A program made the position numbers and the translations under genes. Below, piece by piece: positions 26,744-37,278 of a stretch of 64,000 bases of DNA. The stretch spans positions 62,001 through 126,000 of the forward strand of contig NZ_JACNMP010000001.1 of NCBI RefSeq assembly GCF_017592335.1. Direction: 5' to 3'. Below the pieces are notes generated by a model. The model was not told the DNA's origin. It saw only the letters and a program-made list of their open reading frames with translations, and made no database searches. The stretch is from Pseudaestuariivita rosea. GTDB taxonomy: Bacteria; Pseudomonadota; Alphaproteobacteria; Rhodobacterales; Rhodobacteraceae. Every line of letters begins with the position of its first letter. Position 1 is the stretch's first letter.

Positions 26744-27808
26744 CTAACCGCGGTCCGAGATCAGTTTACCGATCAGCTGCGCCGTATAACCGACGATGGG
26801 CACGATCCGCCCATAATTCAGCCGAGTCGGCCCAATCACACCAACTGCGCCAATTATCTTTCGATCCGCGTTCATATAGGGAGATACAACCAAAGAGGAA
26901 CCCGAAAGTGAAAATAGTTTGTTCTCGGACCCTATAAAAATGCGCACACCTTCGCCTTCTTCGGTCAGTTCAAGAAATTCAGCGATGTCACGTTTGCGCT
27001 CCAGATCGTCGAACAGGTTTTTGATGCGATCAAGGTCCTCTGGCGCAGCTTCCTGATCCAAAAGATTCGCACGACCCCGAACGATCAGACGGGCGTTTGT
27101 CTGACCTTCGTTTTCCCAAAGCGCCATACCGCTTTCGACCAGATCCTGCGCAAGTGAATCGATTTCCTGGCGGCGTGTGGCGATTTCTTTTTCTATGACG
27201 TGGCGGATTTCGCCAAGCGATTTACCCTCGACCAAGGCATTCAGAAAATTGGCGGCTTCACGCATGGACGACGGTGTCTGTCCAACAGGTGGTGTGAAAA
27301 CGCGGTTTTCGACATGGCCATCCGCAAACACCAGGACCACCAACGCCCTGTCATGACTAAGTGAAACAAATTCAATATGCTTGATCGGCGCTTCACGCTT
27401 GGGCGTCAAAACCAGACTGGCACCCTGAGTGACACCAGACAGTGCCTCGCCGATGCGATCCATCATCCCGGAAACGTCTTGATCATTTGAGCCAAGAGTC
27501 TGATTGATCTTGTCGCGATCAGTATCATCAAGATCGCCGACCTCAAGCAAGCCGTCGACAAAAAGCCTTAGACCAAGATCGGTCGGCACCCTGCCCGCTG
27601 AAATATGCGGGCTGTTCAACAATCCCATATATTCCAGATCCTGCATCACATTACGAATGGTCGCCGCGCTGACCTTTTCCGACATGGTCCGTGTCAACGT
27701 GCGTGATCCAACTGGCCCGCCGCTTTCCAGATAGCCTTCGACCACACGCTGAAAAACTTCACGTGATCTGGCATTCAATTCGTCAAAGGATGGCAGCGAA
27801 TTCGACAT
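26744..27808 (-). CDS. hrcA: Heat-inducible transcription repressor HrcA
   Basis: The 354-residue protein has the N-terminal winged helix with GGPVGSRTLTR and VSAATIRNVMQDLEYMGLL, then the HrcA core ending in GAVGVIGPTRLNYGRIVPIVGYTA. It represses chaperone genes through CIRCE elements. I found no CIRCE inverted repeat (TTAGCACTC arms) upstream of hrcA itself, so self-repression is not shown here. It is divergent from rph across 105 bp and leads the hrcA-grpE operon. Confidence 0.94.
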   Translation of the reverse strand: MSNSLPSFDELNARSREVFQRVVEGYLESGGPVGSRTLTRTMSEKVSAATIRNVMQDLEYMGLLNSPHISAGRVPTDLGLRLFVDGLLEVGDLDDTDRDKINQTLGSNDQDVSGMMDRIGEALSGVTQGASLVLTPKREAPIKHIEFVSLSHDRALVVLVFADGHVENRVFTPPVGQTPSSMREAANFLNALVEGKSLGEIRHVIEKEIATRRQEIDSLAQDLVESGMALWENEGQTNARLIVRGRANLLDQEAAPEDLDRIKNLFDDLERKRDIAEFLELTEEGEGVRIFIGSENKLFSLSGSSLVVSPYMNADRKIIGAVGVIGPTRLNYGRIVPIVGYTAQLIGKLISDRG

Positions 27809-27913
27809 ATTGGATATTTGTGTTCAAACCTTCAAAAGGGCAAGTACAGGAAACAGGTTGCGCTTACACCAACAGAATGACTATTTCGACCTTGCAACAA
27901 AAGGAATTCTTTC

Positions 27914-28624
27914 ATGCGCCCTTCTTCACGTGAATTGGACCAAATGCGACCGATTTCAATTGAAACCGGTGTTACCCGTTATGCCGAGGGGTCTTGTTTG
28001 ATCAAATGCGGCGAAACGCATGTACTTTGCACAGCCTCGATAGATGATCGTGTGCCCCCTTTTCTGAAGAATTCGGGATTGGGTTGGGTCACCGCGGAAT
28101 ACGGAATGCTGCCACGGGCAACCCACAGTCGGATGAGACGTGAAGCCAAAGGCGGTCAATCTGGTCGCACACAGGAAATTCAAAGGTTGATCGGGCGCAG
28201 CTTGCGCGCGGGCATTGATCGCGTGGCACTTGGTGAACGTCAGATCACCGTCGATTGCGATGTGATCCAGGCCGATGGCGGAACACGCTGTGCGTCTATT
28301 ACCGGTGGTTGGATCGCGCTTCGTTTGGCTGTGAACGCCCTGATGAAAGCGGGTGATGTTATCACTGACCCCATTATAGATCATGTTGCGGCGGTCAGTT
28401 GCGGTATTTATGCCGGGCAGCCTATTCTTGATCTTGATTACCCGGAAGACAGCGAGGCTGGCGTTGATGGTAATTTCGTGATGACCGGCGGGCAGCGATT
28501 GGTTGAGGTTCAGATGTCGGCAGAGGGGTCGACCTTTTCGCGGTCGGAAATGGATCAACTGATGTCACTGACTGAAAAGGGTGTCGCTGAACTGGTCGAG
28601 GCACAAAAGTCAGCGGTATCGTAA
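27914..28624 (+). CDS. rph: Ribonuclease PH
   Basis: The 236-residue phosphorolytic exonuclease trims tRNA 3' ends. Family marks are [18 protein letters not shown], the arginine-rich [21 protein letters not shown], and [19 protein letters not shown] with [19 protein letters not shown]. The start at 27914 gives the standard [19 protein letters not shown]. It is the first of three closely spaced genes, with rdgB beginning immediately after its stop. Confidence 0.96.
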   Translation: MRPSSRELDQMRPISIETGVTRYAEGSCLIKCGETHVLCTASIDDRVPPFLKNSGLGWVTAEYGMLPRATHSRMRREAKGGQSGRTQEIQRLIGRSLRAGIDRVALGERQITVDCDVIQADGGTRCASITGGWIALRLAVNALMKAGDVITDPIIDHVAAVSCGIYAGQPILDLDYPEDSEAGVDGNFVMTGGQRLVEVQMSAEGSTFSRSEMDQLMSLTEKGVAELVEAQKSAVS

Positions 28625-29233
28625 ATGCGAAAACTGACTGAAAAGAAAATTGTCATCGCTTCGCATAATGACGGTAAGTTGCGCGAAATATCAGGGCTGC
28701 TTGTCCCCTTCGGCATTGAAGTAACCTCCGCGAAAGCGCTTGGTTTAGACGAACCTGCGGAAACCGAGGATACATTTTCAGGAAATGCCCGGATCAAGGC
28801 ACATTTTGCAGCTAAAAACAGCGGGCTACCTGCTTTGTCAGATGATAGCGGCATAACAGTTGATGCATTAGATGGCGCACCGGGCGTTTATACGGCTGAC
28901 TGGGCTGAAACGCCAAATGGTCGCGATTTTCCCATGGCGATGAAAAAGGTCTGGGAATTTCTTGAAGAAAAGAATGCTGTCGCACCCAGAACAGCTGCAT
29001 TCAACTGCACATTATGTCTGGCTTGGCCGGACGGACATGATGAGATTTTCGAAGGCCGGGTCGATGGCCAGGTAGTCTGGCCCATGCGCGGTGAGCTTGG
29101 ATTTGGATTTGATCCGGTTTTCCTGCCTGATGGCGAAACTGAAACATTCGGCGAAATGGATCCATCAAAGAAACACGCCATGAGCCATCGGGCCGACGCA
29201 TTCAAGAAGATGATCGATGGATGCCTTAGCTGA
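28625..29233 (+). CDS. rdgB: XTP/dITP diphosphatase (RdgB/HAM1)
   Basis: The 202-residue enzyme removes non-canonical purine triphosphates from the pool. It shows the N-terminal [12 protein letters not shown], the substrate loop [20 protein letters not shown] with the catalytic Asp, and the [13 protein letters not shown] and [10 protein letters not shown] segments. The ATG touches the rph stop codon. Its last 17 bp overlap the start of hemW, indicating coupling. Confidence 0.95.
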   Translation: MRKLTEKKIVIASHNDGKLREISGLLVPFGIEVTSAKALGLDEPAETEDTFSGNARIKAHFAAKNSGLPALSDDSGITVDALDGAPGVYTADWAETPNGRDFPMAMKKVWEFLEEKNAVAPRTAAFNCTLCLAWPDGHDEIFEGRVDGQVVWPMRGELGFGFDPVFLPDGETETFGEMDPSKKHAMSHRADAFKKMIDGCLS

Positions 29234-30413
29234 AGACTGGCGCAATGGGGGCTTCGGCCTTTATATTCACTGGCCGTTTTGCCAGGCAAAATGCCCCTAT
29301 TGCGATTTCAACTCGCACGTCGTTTGTCAGATAGATCAGGCCCGTTGGAAAGCCGCCTATATCCAGGAAATTGACAGGTTCGCCGAAGAAACACCTGGAC
29401 GTATTCTGAATACGATGTTCTTTGGCGGTGGTACGCCAAGTTTGATGGACCCTGATGTTGTCGGGGCTATCATCGAAAAGGTGCGGCAATCCTGGCCGAC
29501 ATCGAATGATTTTGAGATCACGCTAGAAGCCAACCCCAGTTCTGTCGAAGCCGCCCGATTTGCGGCCTATCGTGATGCAGGTGTTAATCGTGTATCAGTT
29601 GGCGTTCAGGCATTGAACAATAATGATCTAAAACGGCTCGGACGACTTCATAGTAAAGATGAAGCTATAAAAGCCATTGAAATCGCTAAGAAAAGTTTTG
29701 AACGGGTTAGTTTTGATCTGATGTATGGCCGACAGGATCAATCGGCCGCTAGCTGGTCATCGGAACTGACATGGGCGATCGATTTGGCTGCTGACCATCT
29801 TTCACTTTATCAACTGACGATTGAAGATGGCACGGCATTTGGTGACCGTTATAAGATTGGCAGACTCAGAGGATTGCCAGACGAAGATTTATCGGTTCAT
29901 CTATTTGAAATAACACAAGAAATTTGTGATAAAGCAGGTCTTCATGCCTATGAGGTTTCGAACCATGCCAAGTCCGATGCCGAAAGTCGGCATAACCTGA
30001 TTTACTGGAAGTATGGTGATTACATTGGCATCGGTCCGGGTGCGCATGGTAGATTAACATTGAATGGAAACCGGTTTGCGACAGAAACATTCAAGTCACC
30101 ATTTCAGTGGTTAAGCCAGGTTGAAGGCGGTCAAATGGAAAGCCGGACAGTGCTTTCATTGGCTGATCAAGCTGCTGAATATCTAATGATGAGCTTGCGC
30201 CTGACCGAAGGTATAAGCATCAATCGGTATAATAAAATGACCGGGCAAAAGCTGGATAGCCATCAAATCGACTTTCTTCGTTCTGAAAATCTGATCAATA
30301 TTGACCAAGATAGACTTTGCACAACTGATCGGGGGCGCCTGGTTTTGAATTCTGTTATCGAAACGTTGATGCCGTCACTTGAACTATTCGATAACAGCCA
30401 GCTTACGACATAA
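29217..30413 (+). CDS. hemW: Radical-SAM heme chaperone HemW (formerly coproporphyrinogen dehydrogenase-like)
   Basis: The 398-residue protein has the radical-SAM triad C-x3-C-x2-C in [14 protein letters not shown] close to the N terminus. [11 protein letters not shown] and [15 protein letters not shown] follow. HemW proteins bind heme and deliver it to respiratory enzymes; it lacks the extra residues of true HemN. It starts within the end of rdgB. The final 30 bp overlap the 3' end of convergent parB, the longest overlap in the window. Confidence 0.92.
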   Translation: MDALAEDWRNGGFGLYIHWPFCQAKCPYCDFNSHVVCQIDQARWKAAYIQEIDRFAEETPGRILNTMFFGGGTPSLMDPDVVGAIIEKVRQSWPTSNDFEITLEANPSSVEAARFAAYRDAGVNRVSVGVQALNNNDLKRLGRLHSKDEAIKAIEIAKKSFERVSFDLMYGRQDQSAASWSSELTWAIDLAADHLSLYQLTIEDGTAFGDRYKIGRLRGLPDEDLSVHLFEITQEICDKAGLHAYEVSNHAKSDAESRHNLIYWKYGDYIGIGPGAHGRLTLNGNRFATETFKSPFQWLSQVEGGQMESRTVLSLADQAAEYLMMSLRLTEGISINRYNKMTGQKLDSHQIDFLRSENLINIDQDRLCTTDRGRLVLNSVIETLMPSLELFDNSQLTT

Positions 30414-31274
30414 ATCATCCAATTGTTCCAATGACTTATACTTAATTGTCAGATGGCCGTTTTCTTGTCCATCGTTGTGCGAAATCGATACGCGCATACC
30501 AAGATTGGCACTTAAATCGCCCTCTAGCGCACGTGTATCAGCATCTTTTGCCGGTGGTACTATTTTTTGTTTCGTTGACTTACTTTCAGATTTCGCCAGT
30601 TTTTCGGTTTCACGAACGGAAAGCTGGTTAGCGACGACCTGCTTTGCCAGAACGCTTGGGTTGTCAGATGTGATAAGCGCCCGGGCGTGACCAGCAGAAA
30701 GTTTACCTTCGCGCACCAATAACTGAACATCTTCCGGCAGACTCATCAACCGCAACAGATTAGCGATATAGCTGCGGCTTTTGCCCATCGCATCAGCCAG
30801 TTGTTCTTGCGTATGACCAAAACGATCCATCAGCTGGCGATATCCCTGAGCTTCTTCCAAAGGATTCAGGTCGGCCCGTTGAATGTTTTCGATGATCGCA
30901 ATTTCCAAAACTTCGACATCTGAAAATTCACGGATAATCACTGGAACTTCATGAAGCTGTGCAATCTGGGCAGCCCGCCAACGCCGTTCCCCAGCGATGA
31001 TCTGATATTTTGCTCCTGCCCCTGCCGGAGCAGACCGCACAATGATGGGCTGGATAATTCCACGGTGTTTGATTGACGCCGCCAGATCATCCAGATCAGA
31101 TTGATCAAAAGTACGCCGAGGCTGATCCGGATTAGCTGCAATATTTTCTATTGGAATAACGGTATCAGCCACTTTTGACTTGCCGGTTTCAGCAGCATCG
31201 TCGGGCACTATGTCAGACATCAATGCAGAAAGACCGCGACCCAGACCCCGATTTTTGCCTTTGTTCGAACTCAT
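30384..31274 (-). CDS. parB: Chromosome partitioning protein ParB
   Basis: The 296-residue protein has the N-terminal GLGRGLSALMSD motif that stimulates ParA, the ParB/Srx CTP-binding core (IQPIIVRSAPAG, AGERRWRAAQ, IENIQRADLNPLEEA), a helix-turn-helix (TQEQLADAMGKSRSYIANLLRL) and a C-terminal dimer domain. It loads at parS and spreads. Two perfect parS sites lie 1.4 and 3.3 kb from its start. It begins 3 bp after parA in the same operon. Confidence 0.96.
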   Translation of the reverse strand: MSSNKGKNRGLGRGLSALMSDIVPDDAAETGKSKVADTVIPIENIAANPDQPRRTFDQSDLDDLAASIKHRGIIQPIIVRSAPAGAGAKYQIIAGERRWRAAQIAQLHEVPVIIREFSDVEVLEIAIIENIQRADLNPLEEAQGYRQLMDRFGHTQEQLADAMGKSRSYIANLLRLMSLPEDVQLLVREGKLSAGHARALITSDNPSVLAKQVVANQLSVRETEKLAKSESKSTKQKIVPPAKDADTRALEGDLSANLGMRVSISHNDGQENGHLTIKYKSLEQLDDLCRKLAVIE

Positions 31275-31277
31275 TAT

Positions 31278-32096
31278 TTATTCTCCGACATTTGCCAATT
31301 CTGGCTGTCTGTTCATTAGCTCTTTGGCAAGATCGCGATATGCTTTGCTGCCGCGAGATGTCGTATCATATTCGAGAACCGACATGGAATAAGACGGTGC
31401 CTCACTGATCCGAACGTTTCTGGGAATTATGGTCTGAAAAACAAGCTCACCCAGATTATCGCGTGCATCGGCTTCAACCTGCTGTGCCAGATTGTTCCGA
31501 CCATCGTACATGGTTAATACGACGCCTTCGATCCTTAAGTTCGAATTTGCCGTCTGGCGCACTTCCCGTATCGTCAGCATAAGTTGGGATACACCCTCCA
31601 AGGCATAAAACTCACTTTGCAGTGGCACCAAAACAGAATGAGCTGCAACCATGGCGTTTACAGTCAATAGGTTCAAAGACGGTGGGCAATCAATAAAGAT
31701 GAAATCCAGTGCAAATTTTTCAATTTGAGGCTGACGTAAGGCATCATGTAGCAAAAAACTGCGTTTTTCATTTGAAATCAACTCAATATCAGCAGAGCTA
31801 AGATCGGTTGTGGCCGGCACTATGAAAAGCCCGTCAACCTCTGTAGGCTGAATGACCTGGTCTAGTGCGACTTCGTCGATCAGCATATCGTAGGACGTCG
31901 CAGTCCTGCTGCTTCTTTCGATGCCAAGTCCAGTCGAAGCATTGCCCTGTGGATCAAGATCCACCAACAAAACGTTATAGCCTTCCTCTGCAAGAGCGGC
32001 ACTTAGGTTAACAGCCGTCGTTGTTTTTCCCACACCCCCCTTTTGGTTCGCCACAGCGATAATCTTGGGTGTAGTATTCGAGTTAGAATCAGACAC
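31278..32096 (-). CDS. parA: Chromosome partitioning ATPase ParA
   Basis: I start this at a GTG (32096), giving a 272-residue protein beginning [20 protein letters not shown]. The longer frame adds 39 residues that lie inside rsmG and are not family-like. The deviant Walker A is KGGVGKTTTAVNL; FIDCPPSLNLLTVNA is Walker B. It forms a DNA-bound gradient that moves ParB-parS. The GTG overlaps the rsmG stop by 8 bp, so the two genes are coupled. Confidence 0.95.
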   Translation of the reverse strand: MSDSNSNTTPKIIAVANQKGGVGKTTTAVNLSAALAEEGYNVLLVDLDPQGNASTGLGIERSSRTATSYDMLIDEVALDQVIQPTEVDGLFIVPATTDLSSADIELISNEKRSFLLHDALRQPQIEKFALDFIFIDCPPSLNLLTVNAMVAAHSVLVPLQSEFYALEGVSQLMLTIREVRQTANSNLRIEGVVLTMYDGRNNLAQQVEADARDNLGELVFQTIIPRNVRISEAPSYSMSVLEYDTTSRGSKAYRDLAKELMNRQPELANVGE

Positions 32097-32718
32097 GCTG
32101 TATTGCTCCAACCTTGAGGATGACTGCATTTGGATCGGTCTTACTGATCTTTTCTTGTAATTCAAAGTCCCAGTTCTGTCGTGCAACAGCAATTTCCTGC
32201 CCGGCTTTTTCACCTTTTGGGAAAACCGCTATACCACCCGTGGTTAGATGCATTTCAGCATAGCCCAAAAGATCATCCAAAGATGCAAGCGCTCTGGCCG
32301 TTATGAGGTCGACTGCAAGAGGCGCAATCATTTCGATCCGATCAGTCATAACTGTGGCTTTCAAACCTAAAGTTCTTGAAGCACTTCTGAGGAATTCAGC
32401 TTTGCGTTTATCTGATTCAACCAAAATAGTATCCGCATTAGGCATTTTTTCCGACAGCAAGATAGATAGAATAATACCAGGAAAGCCACCACCACTTCCC
32501 AAATCAGCATATTTTGTAACTAACTTAGGAAAAGCATCGAAAAGTTGTGCCGAATCCACTATGTGGCGTATCCATAGATCTGATTGGCTACTTCTTGATA
32601 TAAGATTTATTTTCTTGTTCCACTTTAGGATAAGAGCTTCGAAGTCTTTCAGCTTTTCAAATGTTTCACGTGAAACATTGATGCCATCCTGAAGCTTATG
32701 CAATTTTACGTTTCTCAT
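32089..32718 (-). CDS. rsmG: 16S rRNA (guanine-527-N7)-methyltransferase RsmG
   Basis: The 209-residue protein has the SAM loop [16 protein letters not shown] and the RsmG signatures [13 protein letters not shown] and [11 protein letters not shown]. It methylates G527 of 16S rRNA. The N-terminal codons NVSRETF are written over a perfect parS site. It overlaps mnmG by 23 bp upstream and parA by 8 bp downstream, in the classic origin-region order. Confidence 0.95.
   Translation of the reverse strand: MRNVKLHKLQDGINVSRETFEKLKDFEALILKWNKKINLISRSSQSDLWIRHIVDSAQLFDAFPKLVTKYADLGSGGGFPGIILSILLSEKMPNADTILVESDKRKAEFLRSASRTLGLKATVMTDRIEMIAPLAVDLITARALASLDDLLGYAEMHLTTGGIAVFPKGEKAGQEIAVARQNWDFELQEKISKTDPNAVILKVGAIQRV
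32662..32677. promoter_or_regulatory. parS centromere site inside rsmG
   Basis: TGTTTCACGTGAAACA, a perfect 16-bp parS palindrome, lies in the rsmG reading frame. It is 16 of 16 bases to the bacterial consensus and is the ParB loading site nearer to parAB. Confidence 0.95.
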
Positions 32719-34567
32719 ATTTACGAATAATCGCCAAAAGCAAAGTTAGCGCAGCTGGTGTCATTCCATCGATTTTAGATGCTTGTGCAATGGTCTCGGG
32801 GCGCGTCTTTTGTAGTTTCAGCTTCAACTCAGCCGACAGGCCTTCTATCGAGCCATAGTCCAAACTTGGCGGTATTTTTATTGCTTCATCTCGCTGAAGC
32901 GCTTCAATATCGCGTTTCTGACGCTCAATATAGTTTGCGTATAAGGCATCCTTCTTAACTTGCTGCTGAATATCAGACGGGTATCTATCAATTGACGGGA
33001 TAAGTCCGCTTATAAAATCAAAATCCATATCGGGAAATGACAATAGATCAAACGCGCTGCGTCGCGCACCATCCTGATTTATCTTATAGCCATGATCTGA
33101 TATCTCTTTTGGCGTAAAATACGACGATACTAGTACATCCACACACCGATTAATCTGATCCATTTTCTTATCGAACAACTTCCGACGTTTACTTGAAACG
33201 CATCCTAATTTAAACGCTAGAGGAGTAAGTCTTTGGTCGGCATTATCAGCCCGCAGTGACAATCTGAACTCTGCGCGGGATGTAAACATTCGATACGGCT
33301 CTGTTACACCGCGTGTTATAAGGTCGTCTATCATAACACCTATGTATGAATCCGACCTCATGAATGTTATTGGCCCCTGACCCTTTGCCGAAAGTGCCGC
33401 ATTCAAACCAGCAACAAGTCCCTGTGCTGCAGCCTCTTCATAGCCGGTTGTACCGTTGATCTGGCCAGCAAAATAGAGATTTTCAAAGTCTTTTAGCCGA
33501 AGTTGACCATTTAACGCCCGCGGATCGATGTAGTCATATTCTATCGCATAGCCTGGCTGTATAATACTAACGTTTTCTAGACCTTTAATTGACCTTACAT
33601 ATGCTTCCTGAATATCCACAGGCAGTGAAGTAGATATTCCATTAGGATAAATCATGTGATTGTTCAGCCCTTCAGGCTCTAGAAAAATCTGATGTGACTG
33701 TTTATCGGCGAAACGCACTATCTTATCTTCTATTGATGGGCAATAACGCGGACCTATACCTTCAATATGTCCGCCATACATGGCCGACTTATCAAGATTT
33801 TGCCTTATAATCTGATGTGTTTTTTCATTTGTATGCGTGATACCGCAGCTGATTTGTTTTGCAGCGGGCTTTATCGACATAAAGGAAAAAAGCGTAGGCG
33901 TTTCGTCACCCGGCTGCATTTCTAATTCAGACCAGTTTATAGTTCTCGAATCCAAACGCGGCGGCGTCCCGGTCTTTAAACGACCCTTTGGCAGGTCAAA
34001 GCTGTCTATACGTTCACATAGTTTAGTTGAAGCTTCATCCCCCATACGACCACCAGAATAAGATACATCGCCAATATGGATAATGCCTCTTAGAAAGGTA
34101 CCGGTTGTTAGAACTGTATTTCTAGCCGCAATCTTGCTGCCATCACGCAGCATAACACCTGTGACCTTCTGTTTATCAACCTGAAAGTCGATGACTTCGC
34201 CTTCAATTACATCAAGATGATCAGAGCCCAGTATATGTTTTTGCATCGCAGCCTGATAGAGTGCGCGATCTGCTTGGGCACGAGGTCCCTGCACAGCGGG
34301 ACCTTTTCTTCGATTAAGAAGCCTGAATTGAATACCGGCCGCATCGGCAACCTTACCCATTATACCATCCATGGCATCTATCTCACGAACAAGATGTCCT
34401 TTTCCAAGGCCACCAATTGCCGGATTACACGACATAACACCTAGATCGGACATCTTCATTGTAATCAGAAGCGTTTCTGCACCAAGGCGCGCTGACGCAT
34501 ATGCTGCCTCGCAACCGGCATGACCGCCACCTATAACAACGACATCATATTGTTTCACGTGAAACAT
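32696..34567 (-). CDS. mnmG: tRNA uridine-34 carboxymethylaminomethyl-modifying enzyme MnmG
   Basis: The 623-residue FAD enzyme works with MnmE to modify U34 of tRNAs. The FAD loop [14 protein letters not shown] is at residues 9-22. [22 protein letters not shown] and [13 protein letters not shown] are conserved. It starts with MFHVKQ because its first codons coincide with a parS site. It follows mnmE by 3 bp. The DNA here is visibly more AT-rich than the left and right thirds of the window. Confidence 0.96.
   Translation of the reverse strand: MFHVKQYDVVVIGGGHAGCEAAYASARLGAETLLITMKMSDLGVMSCNPAIGGLGKGHLVREIDAMDGIMGKVADAAGIQFRLLNRRKGPAVQGPRAQADRALYQAAMQKHILGSDHLDVIEGEVIDFQVDKQKVTGVMLRDGSKIAARNTVLTTGTFLRGIIHIGDVSYSGGRMGDEASTKLCERIDSFDLPKGRLKTGTPPRLDSRTINWSELEMQPGDETPTLFSFMSIKPAAKQISCGITHTNEKTHQIIRQNLDKSAMYGGHIEGIGPRYCPSIEDKIVRFADKQSHQIFLEPEGLNNHMIYPNGISTSLPVDIQEAYVRSIKGLENVSIIQPGYAIEYDYIDPRALNGQLRLKDFENLYFAGQINGTTGYEEAAAQGLVAGLNAALSAKGQGPITFMRSDSYIGVMIDDLITRGVTEPYRMFTSRAEFRLSLRADNADQRLTPLAFKLGCVSSKRRKLFDKKMDQINRCVDVLVSSYFTPKEISDHGYKINQDGARRSAFDLLSFPDMDFDFISGLIPSIDRYPSDIQQQVKKDALYANYIERQKRDIEALQRDEAIKIPPSLDYGSIEGLSAELKLKLQKTRPETIAQASKIDGMTPAALTLLLAIIRKYEKRKIA
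34551..34566. promoter_or_regulatory. parS centromere site over the mnmG start codon
   Basis: A second perfect TGTTTCACGTGAAACA covers codons 1-6 of mnmG, including most of its start codon. ParB bound here would sit at the mnmE-mnmG junction of the transcript template. It lies about 3.3 kb from the proposed oriC. Confidence 0.95.
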
Positions 34568-34570
34568 CCT

Positions 34571-35863
34571 TCATTTACCAAGACAGAAAGACGAAAACAC
34601 TTCATCTAGTATGTCTTCGACATCAACTATACCAATTATAGAACTAATTGAGTGAATCGCTGACCTTAGTTCTTCCGCTGATAGGTCAGTATATTGCTCG
34701 CCCTTCTGAATTAACAAGACCGCTGAATCTAACTTGGCAATCGTATCTTCAACCGCGACGCGGTGTCTTTCACGAACAGCCAATCCGGCACCCTGCGTAC
34801 GTCCTTCCAATGCCTTAACGATCAAATCAATCAGTTGATTTAGGCCAGCACCAGTTTTCCCTGAAACGGATAAGCCATCAATTGGTCGCAGATCACCTTT
34901 GCCAATAACAACGATATCATCTGCATGTTGAGTGACTTCTTGAATTTCATCTTCTGGATCGATCAAAAACACACGAAGATCGGCATCACTTGCACGCCTT
35001 TTAGCCCGATCTATACCAATGGTTTCGATTTCATCCGCCGTCTCACGAAGGCCCGCGGTATCAATCACCGTCACCGGCAGGCCATTCAGATCCATCTGAA
35101 CCTCGACAATGTCCCGCGTCGTCCCTGGTATATGCGATGTAATCGCCGCGTCACGCCGCGCCAAGGCATTCAACAAGGTTGACTTACCAACATTCGGGCG
35201 GCCCACAATTGCAACCTCAAAACCACTGCGGATACGCTCAGATGCGGCGTAGCCTTTAACCTGATGATCCAAGTCTGAAATCACATCCCTTAGCAAACCT
35301 AGAACCTCTGAACTGACGTCTTCTGGTACTTCTTCGTCTGCAAAATCTATCGTCGCCTGCATTAACGCTGCAGCGCGGATCAGTTTTGTTCTCCATAAGA
35401 CAGACTTCTCTGCCAGCTCACCGGAAAACAGACGCATGGCTTGTTTGCGTTGCGCCTCTGTTTCAGCATTGATAAGATCAGCCAACCCCTCTACGCGCGA
35501 TAAATCCAACCGTCCGTTTTCCAAAGCACGACGTGTAAATTCGCCTGGATCAGCGATACGAAACCCGTTCAAGGTTGACAGATGATTTAGTAACATAGTT
35601 TGCACAGCTGGACTGCCATGTATGTGCAATTCAACCGTCTGTTCACCTGTAAAGCTATGATCTTTGTCAAAGGCCAAAAGCAAAGCTTGGTCGATCAGCT
35701 CACCATCTTCACCATACAGCTTTCGCAAAGCAGATTGTCTTGGCTGTGGCAAATCAGTCTTTAACAGGCACCTGACACCGGTAAAGGCATCAGCACCGGA
35801 AATCCTGATAATCGAAACGCCAGCTTTACCTCTGACAGTGGCAAGGGCAAAGATTGTATCCAT
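34571..35863 (-). CDS. mnmE: tRNA modification GTPase MnmE
   Basis: The 430-residue protein has the N-terminal folate-binding domain (TIFALATVRGKAGVSIIRIS), a helical part, and an inserted GTPase domain with G1 GRPNVGKSTLLN, G2/G3 TTRDIVE and DTAGLRET. It ends in the catalytic FCLGK (Cys427). Together with MnmG it makes the cmnm5 or nm5 group at wobble U34. It is the upstream gene of the mnmE-mnmG-rsmG-parA-parB run. Confidence 0.96.
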   Translation of the reverse strand: MDTIFALATVRGKAGVSIIRISGADAFTGVRCLLKTDLPQPRQSALRKLYGEDGELIDQALLLAFDKDHSFTGEQTVELHIHGSPAVQTMLLNHLSTLNGFRIADPGEFTRRALENGRLDLSRVEGLADLINAETEAQRKQAMRLFSGELAEKSVLWRTKLIRAAALMQATIDFADEEVPEDVSSEVLGLLRDVISDLDHQVKGYAASERIRSGFEVAIVGRPNVGKSTLLNALARRDAAITSHIPGTTRDIVEVQMDLNGLPVTVIDTAGLRETADEIETIGIDRAKRRASDADLRVFLIDPEDEIQEVTQHADDIVVIGKGDLRPIDGLSVSGKTGAGLNQLIDLIVKALEGRTQGAGLAVRERHRVAVEDTIAKLDSAVLLIQKGEQYTDLSAEELRSAIHSISSIIGIVDVEDILDEVFSSFCLGK

Positions 35864-35895
35864 ATCAGGCCCCGCAATCCAAGGGCAAAGCTATA

Positions 35896-37170
35896 TCAAG
35901 TGTTCATCGAGTCGAAGAATTCCGAATTTGTCTTGGTCTGTTTCAACTTCGACAACAGGAATTCAATCGCATCTGTCGTACCCATCGGGTTCAGAATGCG
36001 CCGCAAGACATAGGTTTTCTGTAGATCCAGCTTATCGACAAGCAGATCTTCTTTCCGTGTACCGGATTTCAGAATATCCATCGCAGGGAAGACACGCTTA
36101 TCGGCAACCTTACGATCCAGAACAATTTCTGAGTTACCCGTACCTTTGAACTCCTCAAAGATCACTTCGTCCATTCTGGAACCAGTGTCGATCAAAGCTG
36201 TCGCGATGATAGTCAAAGAGCCACCTTCTTCGATATTTCGGGCCGCCCCAAAAAACCGCTTGGGACGTTGAAGCGCATTGGCATCCACACCACCAGTCAG
36301 CACCTTACCCGACGATGGAACGACAGTGTTAAACGCCCGACCAAGCCGTGTGATCGAATCCAAAAGAATAACGACATCGCGCTTATGTTCTACCAGTCGC
36401 TTTGCTTTCTCGATCACCATTTCTGATACGGCCACATGCCGCGTCGCAGGTTCATCAAAAGTTGATGAAATAACTTCACCTTTGACCGATCTTTGCATGT
36501 CGGTCACTTCTTCTGGTCGCTCATCAATCAAAAGAACGATCAGATAGCATTCTGGATGGTTCTTTTCGATCGAATTCGCAATATTCTGCAACAGAACTGT
36601 TTTACCAGTTCTGGGTGGTGCAACGATAAGCGACCGCTGACCTTTACCGATCGGCGCCACCAGATCGATGATCCGGGCTGATCGATCCTTGATCGTCGGA
36701 TCATCTTCAACCTCCATCTTCAGGCGTTCATCCGGATAAAGCGGGGTCAGGTTATCAAAGGCAACCTTATGCCGTGCGCGCTCCGGTTCTTCGAAGTTGA
36801 TCTTTTCAACCTTCGTCATCCCGAAATAGCGTTCATTATCATTCGGGGCACGAATGACACCCTCAATCGTATCACCCGTACGCAAAGCAAACTGTCGGAT
36901 CATATCCGGCGAAACATAGATATCATCAGGGCCCGGCAAATAGTTTGCTTCTGGCGATCTTAAAAATCCAAAACCGTCCTGCAACACTTCCAATACGCCA
37001 TCGCCCGAAATCTCCCATCCTTCTTCGGCACGTTCCTTGAGGATCGAAAACATCATGTCACCCTTGCGCATGGTGGATGCATTTTCGATCTCAAGTTCTT
37101 CAGCCATCGCTAAAAGATCTTTGGGACTTTTAGCTTTCAAATCGGCAAGATTAAGACGGTCTTGGCTCAT
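35896..37170 (-). CDS. rho: Transcription termination factor Rho
   Basis: The 424-residue hexameric helicase has the N-terminal RNA-binding domain ([20 protein letters not shown]) and the ATPase core with Walker [16 protein letters not shown], Walker [14 protein letters not shown], and the Q/R loops around [20 protein letters not shown]. It ends Rho-dependent transcripts, which matters here because few intrinsic terminators are visible. Its 5' leader contains a 6-bp-stem hairpin. It is separated from mnmE by 32 bp. Confidence 0.97.
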   Translation of the reverse strand: MSQDRLNLADLKAKSPKDLLAMAEELEIENASTMRKGDMMFSILKERAEEGWEISGDGVLEVLQDGFGFLRSPEANYLPGPDDIYVSPDMIRQFALRTGDTIEGVIRAPNDNERYFGMTKVEKINFEEPERARHKVAFDNLTPLYPDERLKMEVEDDPTIKDRSARIIDLVAPIGKGQRSLIVAPPRTGKTVLLQNIANSIEKNHPECYLIVLLIDERPEEVTDMQRSVKGEVISSTFDEPATRHVAVSEMVIEKAKRLVEHKRDVVILLDSITRLGRAFNTVVPSSGKVLTGGVDANALQRPKRFFGAARNIEEGGSLTIIATALIDTGSRMDEVIFEEFKGTGNSEIVLDRKVADKRVFPAMDILKSGTRKEDLLVDKLDLQKTYVLRRILNPMGTTDAIEFLLSKLKQTKTNSEFFDSMNT

Positions 37171-37224
37171 AGGGGGTATCCTGAGATTTCAGCTGAATAA
37201 TCAAACGCTGCTGTAAGAGAGACT

Positions 37225-37242
37225 TCTGCCAGAACAGGCAGA
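37225..37242 (-). terminator. Short hairpin in the hemJ-rho spacer
   Basis: Arms TCTGCC and GGCAGA close a 6-base loop in the 108-bp gap between hemJ and rho, followed on the minus strand by a pyrimidine-rich AGTCTCTCTT. It could weakly end hemJ transcripts or act in the rho leader. Confidence 0.35.
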
Positions 37243-37254
37243 TGCGGGCATATA

Positions 37255-37263
37255 TGTGGATTA
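37255..37263 (-). other. Outlying DnaA-box-like sequence
   Basis: TGTGGATTA (read TAATCCACA on the minus strand) differs by one base from the TTATCCACA consensus. It is identical to a box in the main oriC region and lies just beyond the 3' end of hemJ. Confidence 0.4.
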
Positions 37264-37278
37264 AGCCGGGTGAGTCAA

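Noticed and set aside
27809-27913. CIRCE element expected upstream of hrcA
   Set aside because: I searched the hrcA-rph gap for the TTAGCACTC / GAGTGCTAA arms and found none.
27922-27937. TTCACGTGAA core in the first codons of rph as a third parS site
   Set aside because: Only the inner ten bases match; over 16 bases it matches the consensus at 11 positions, well short of the two perfect sites.
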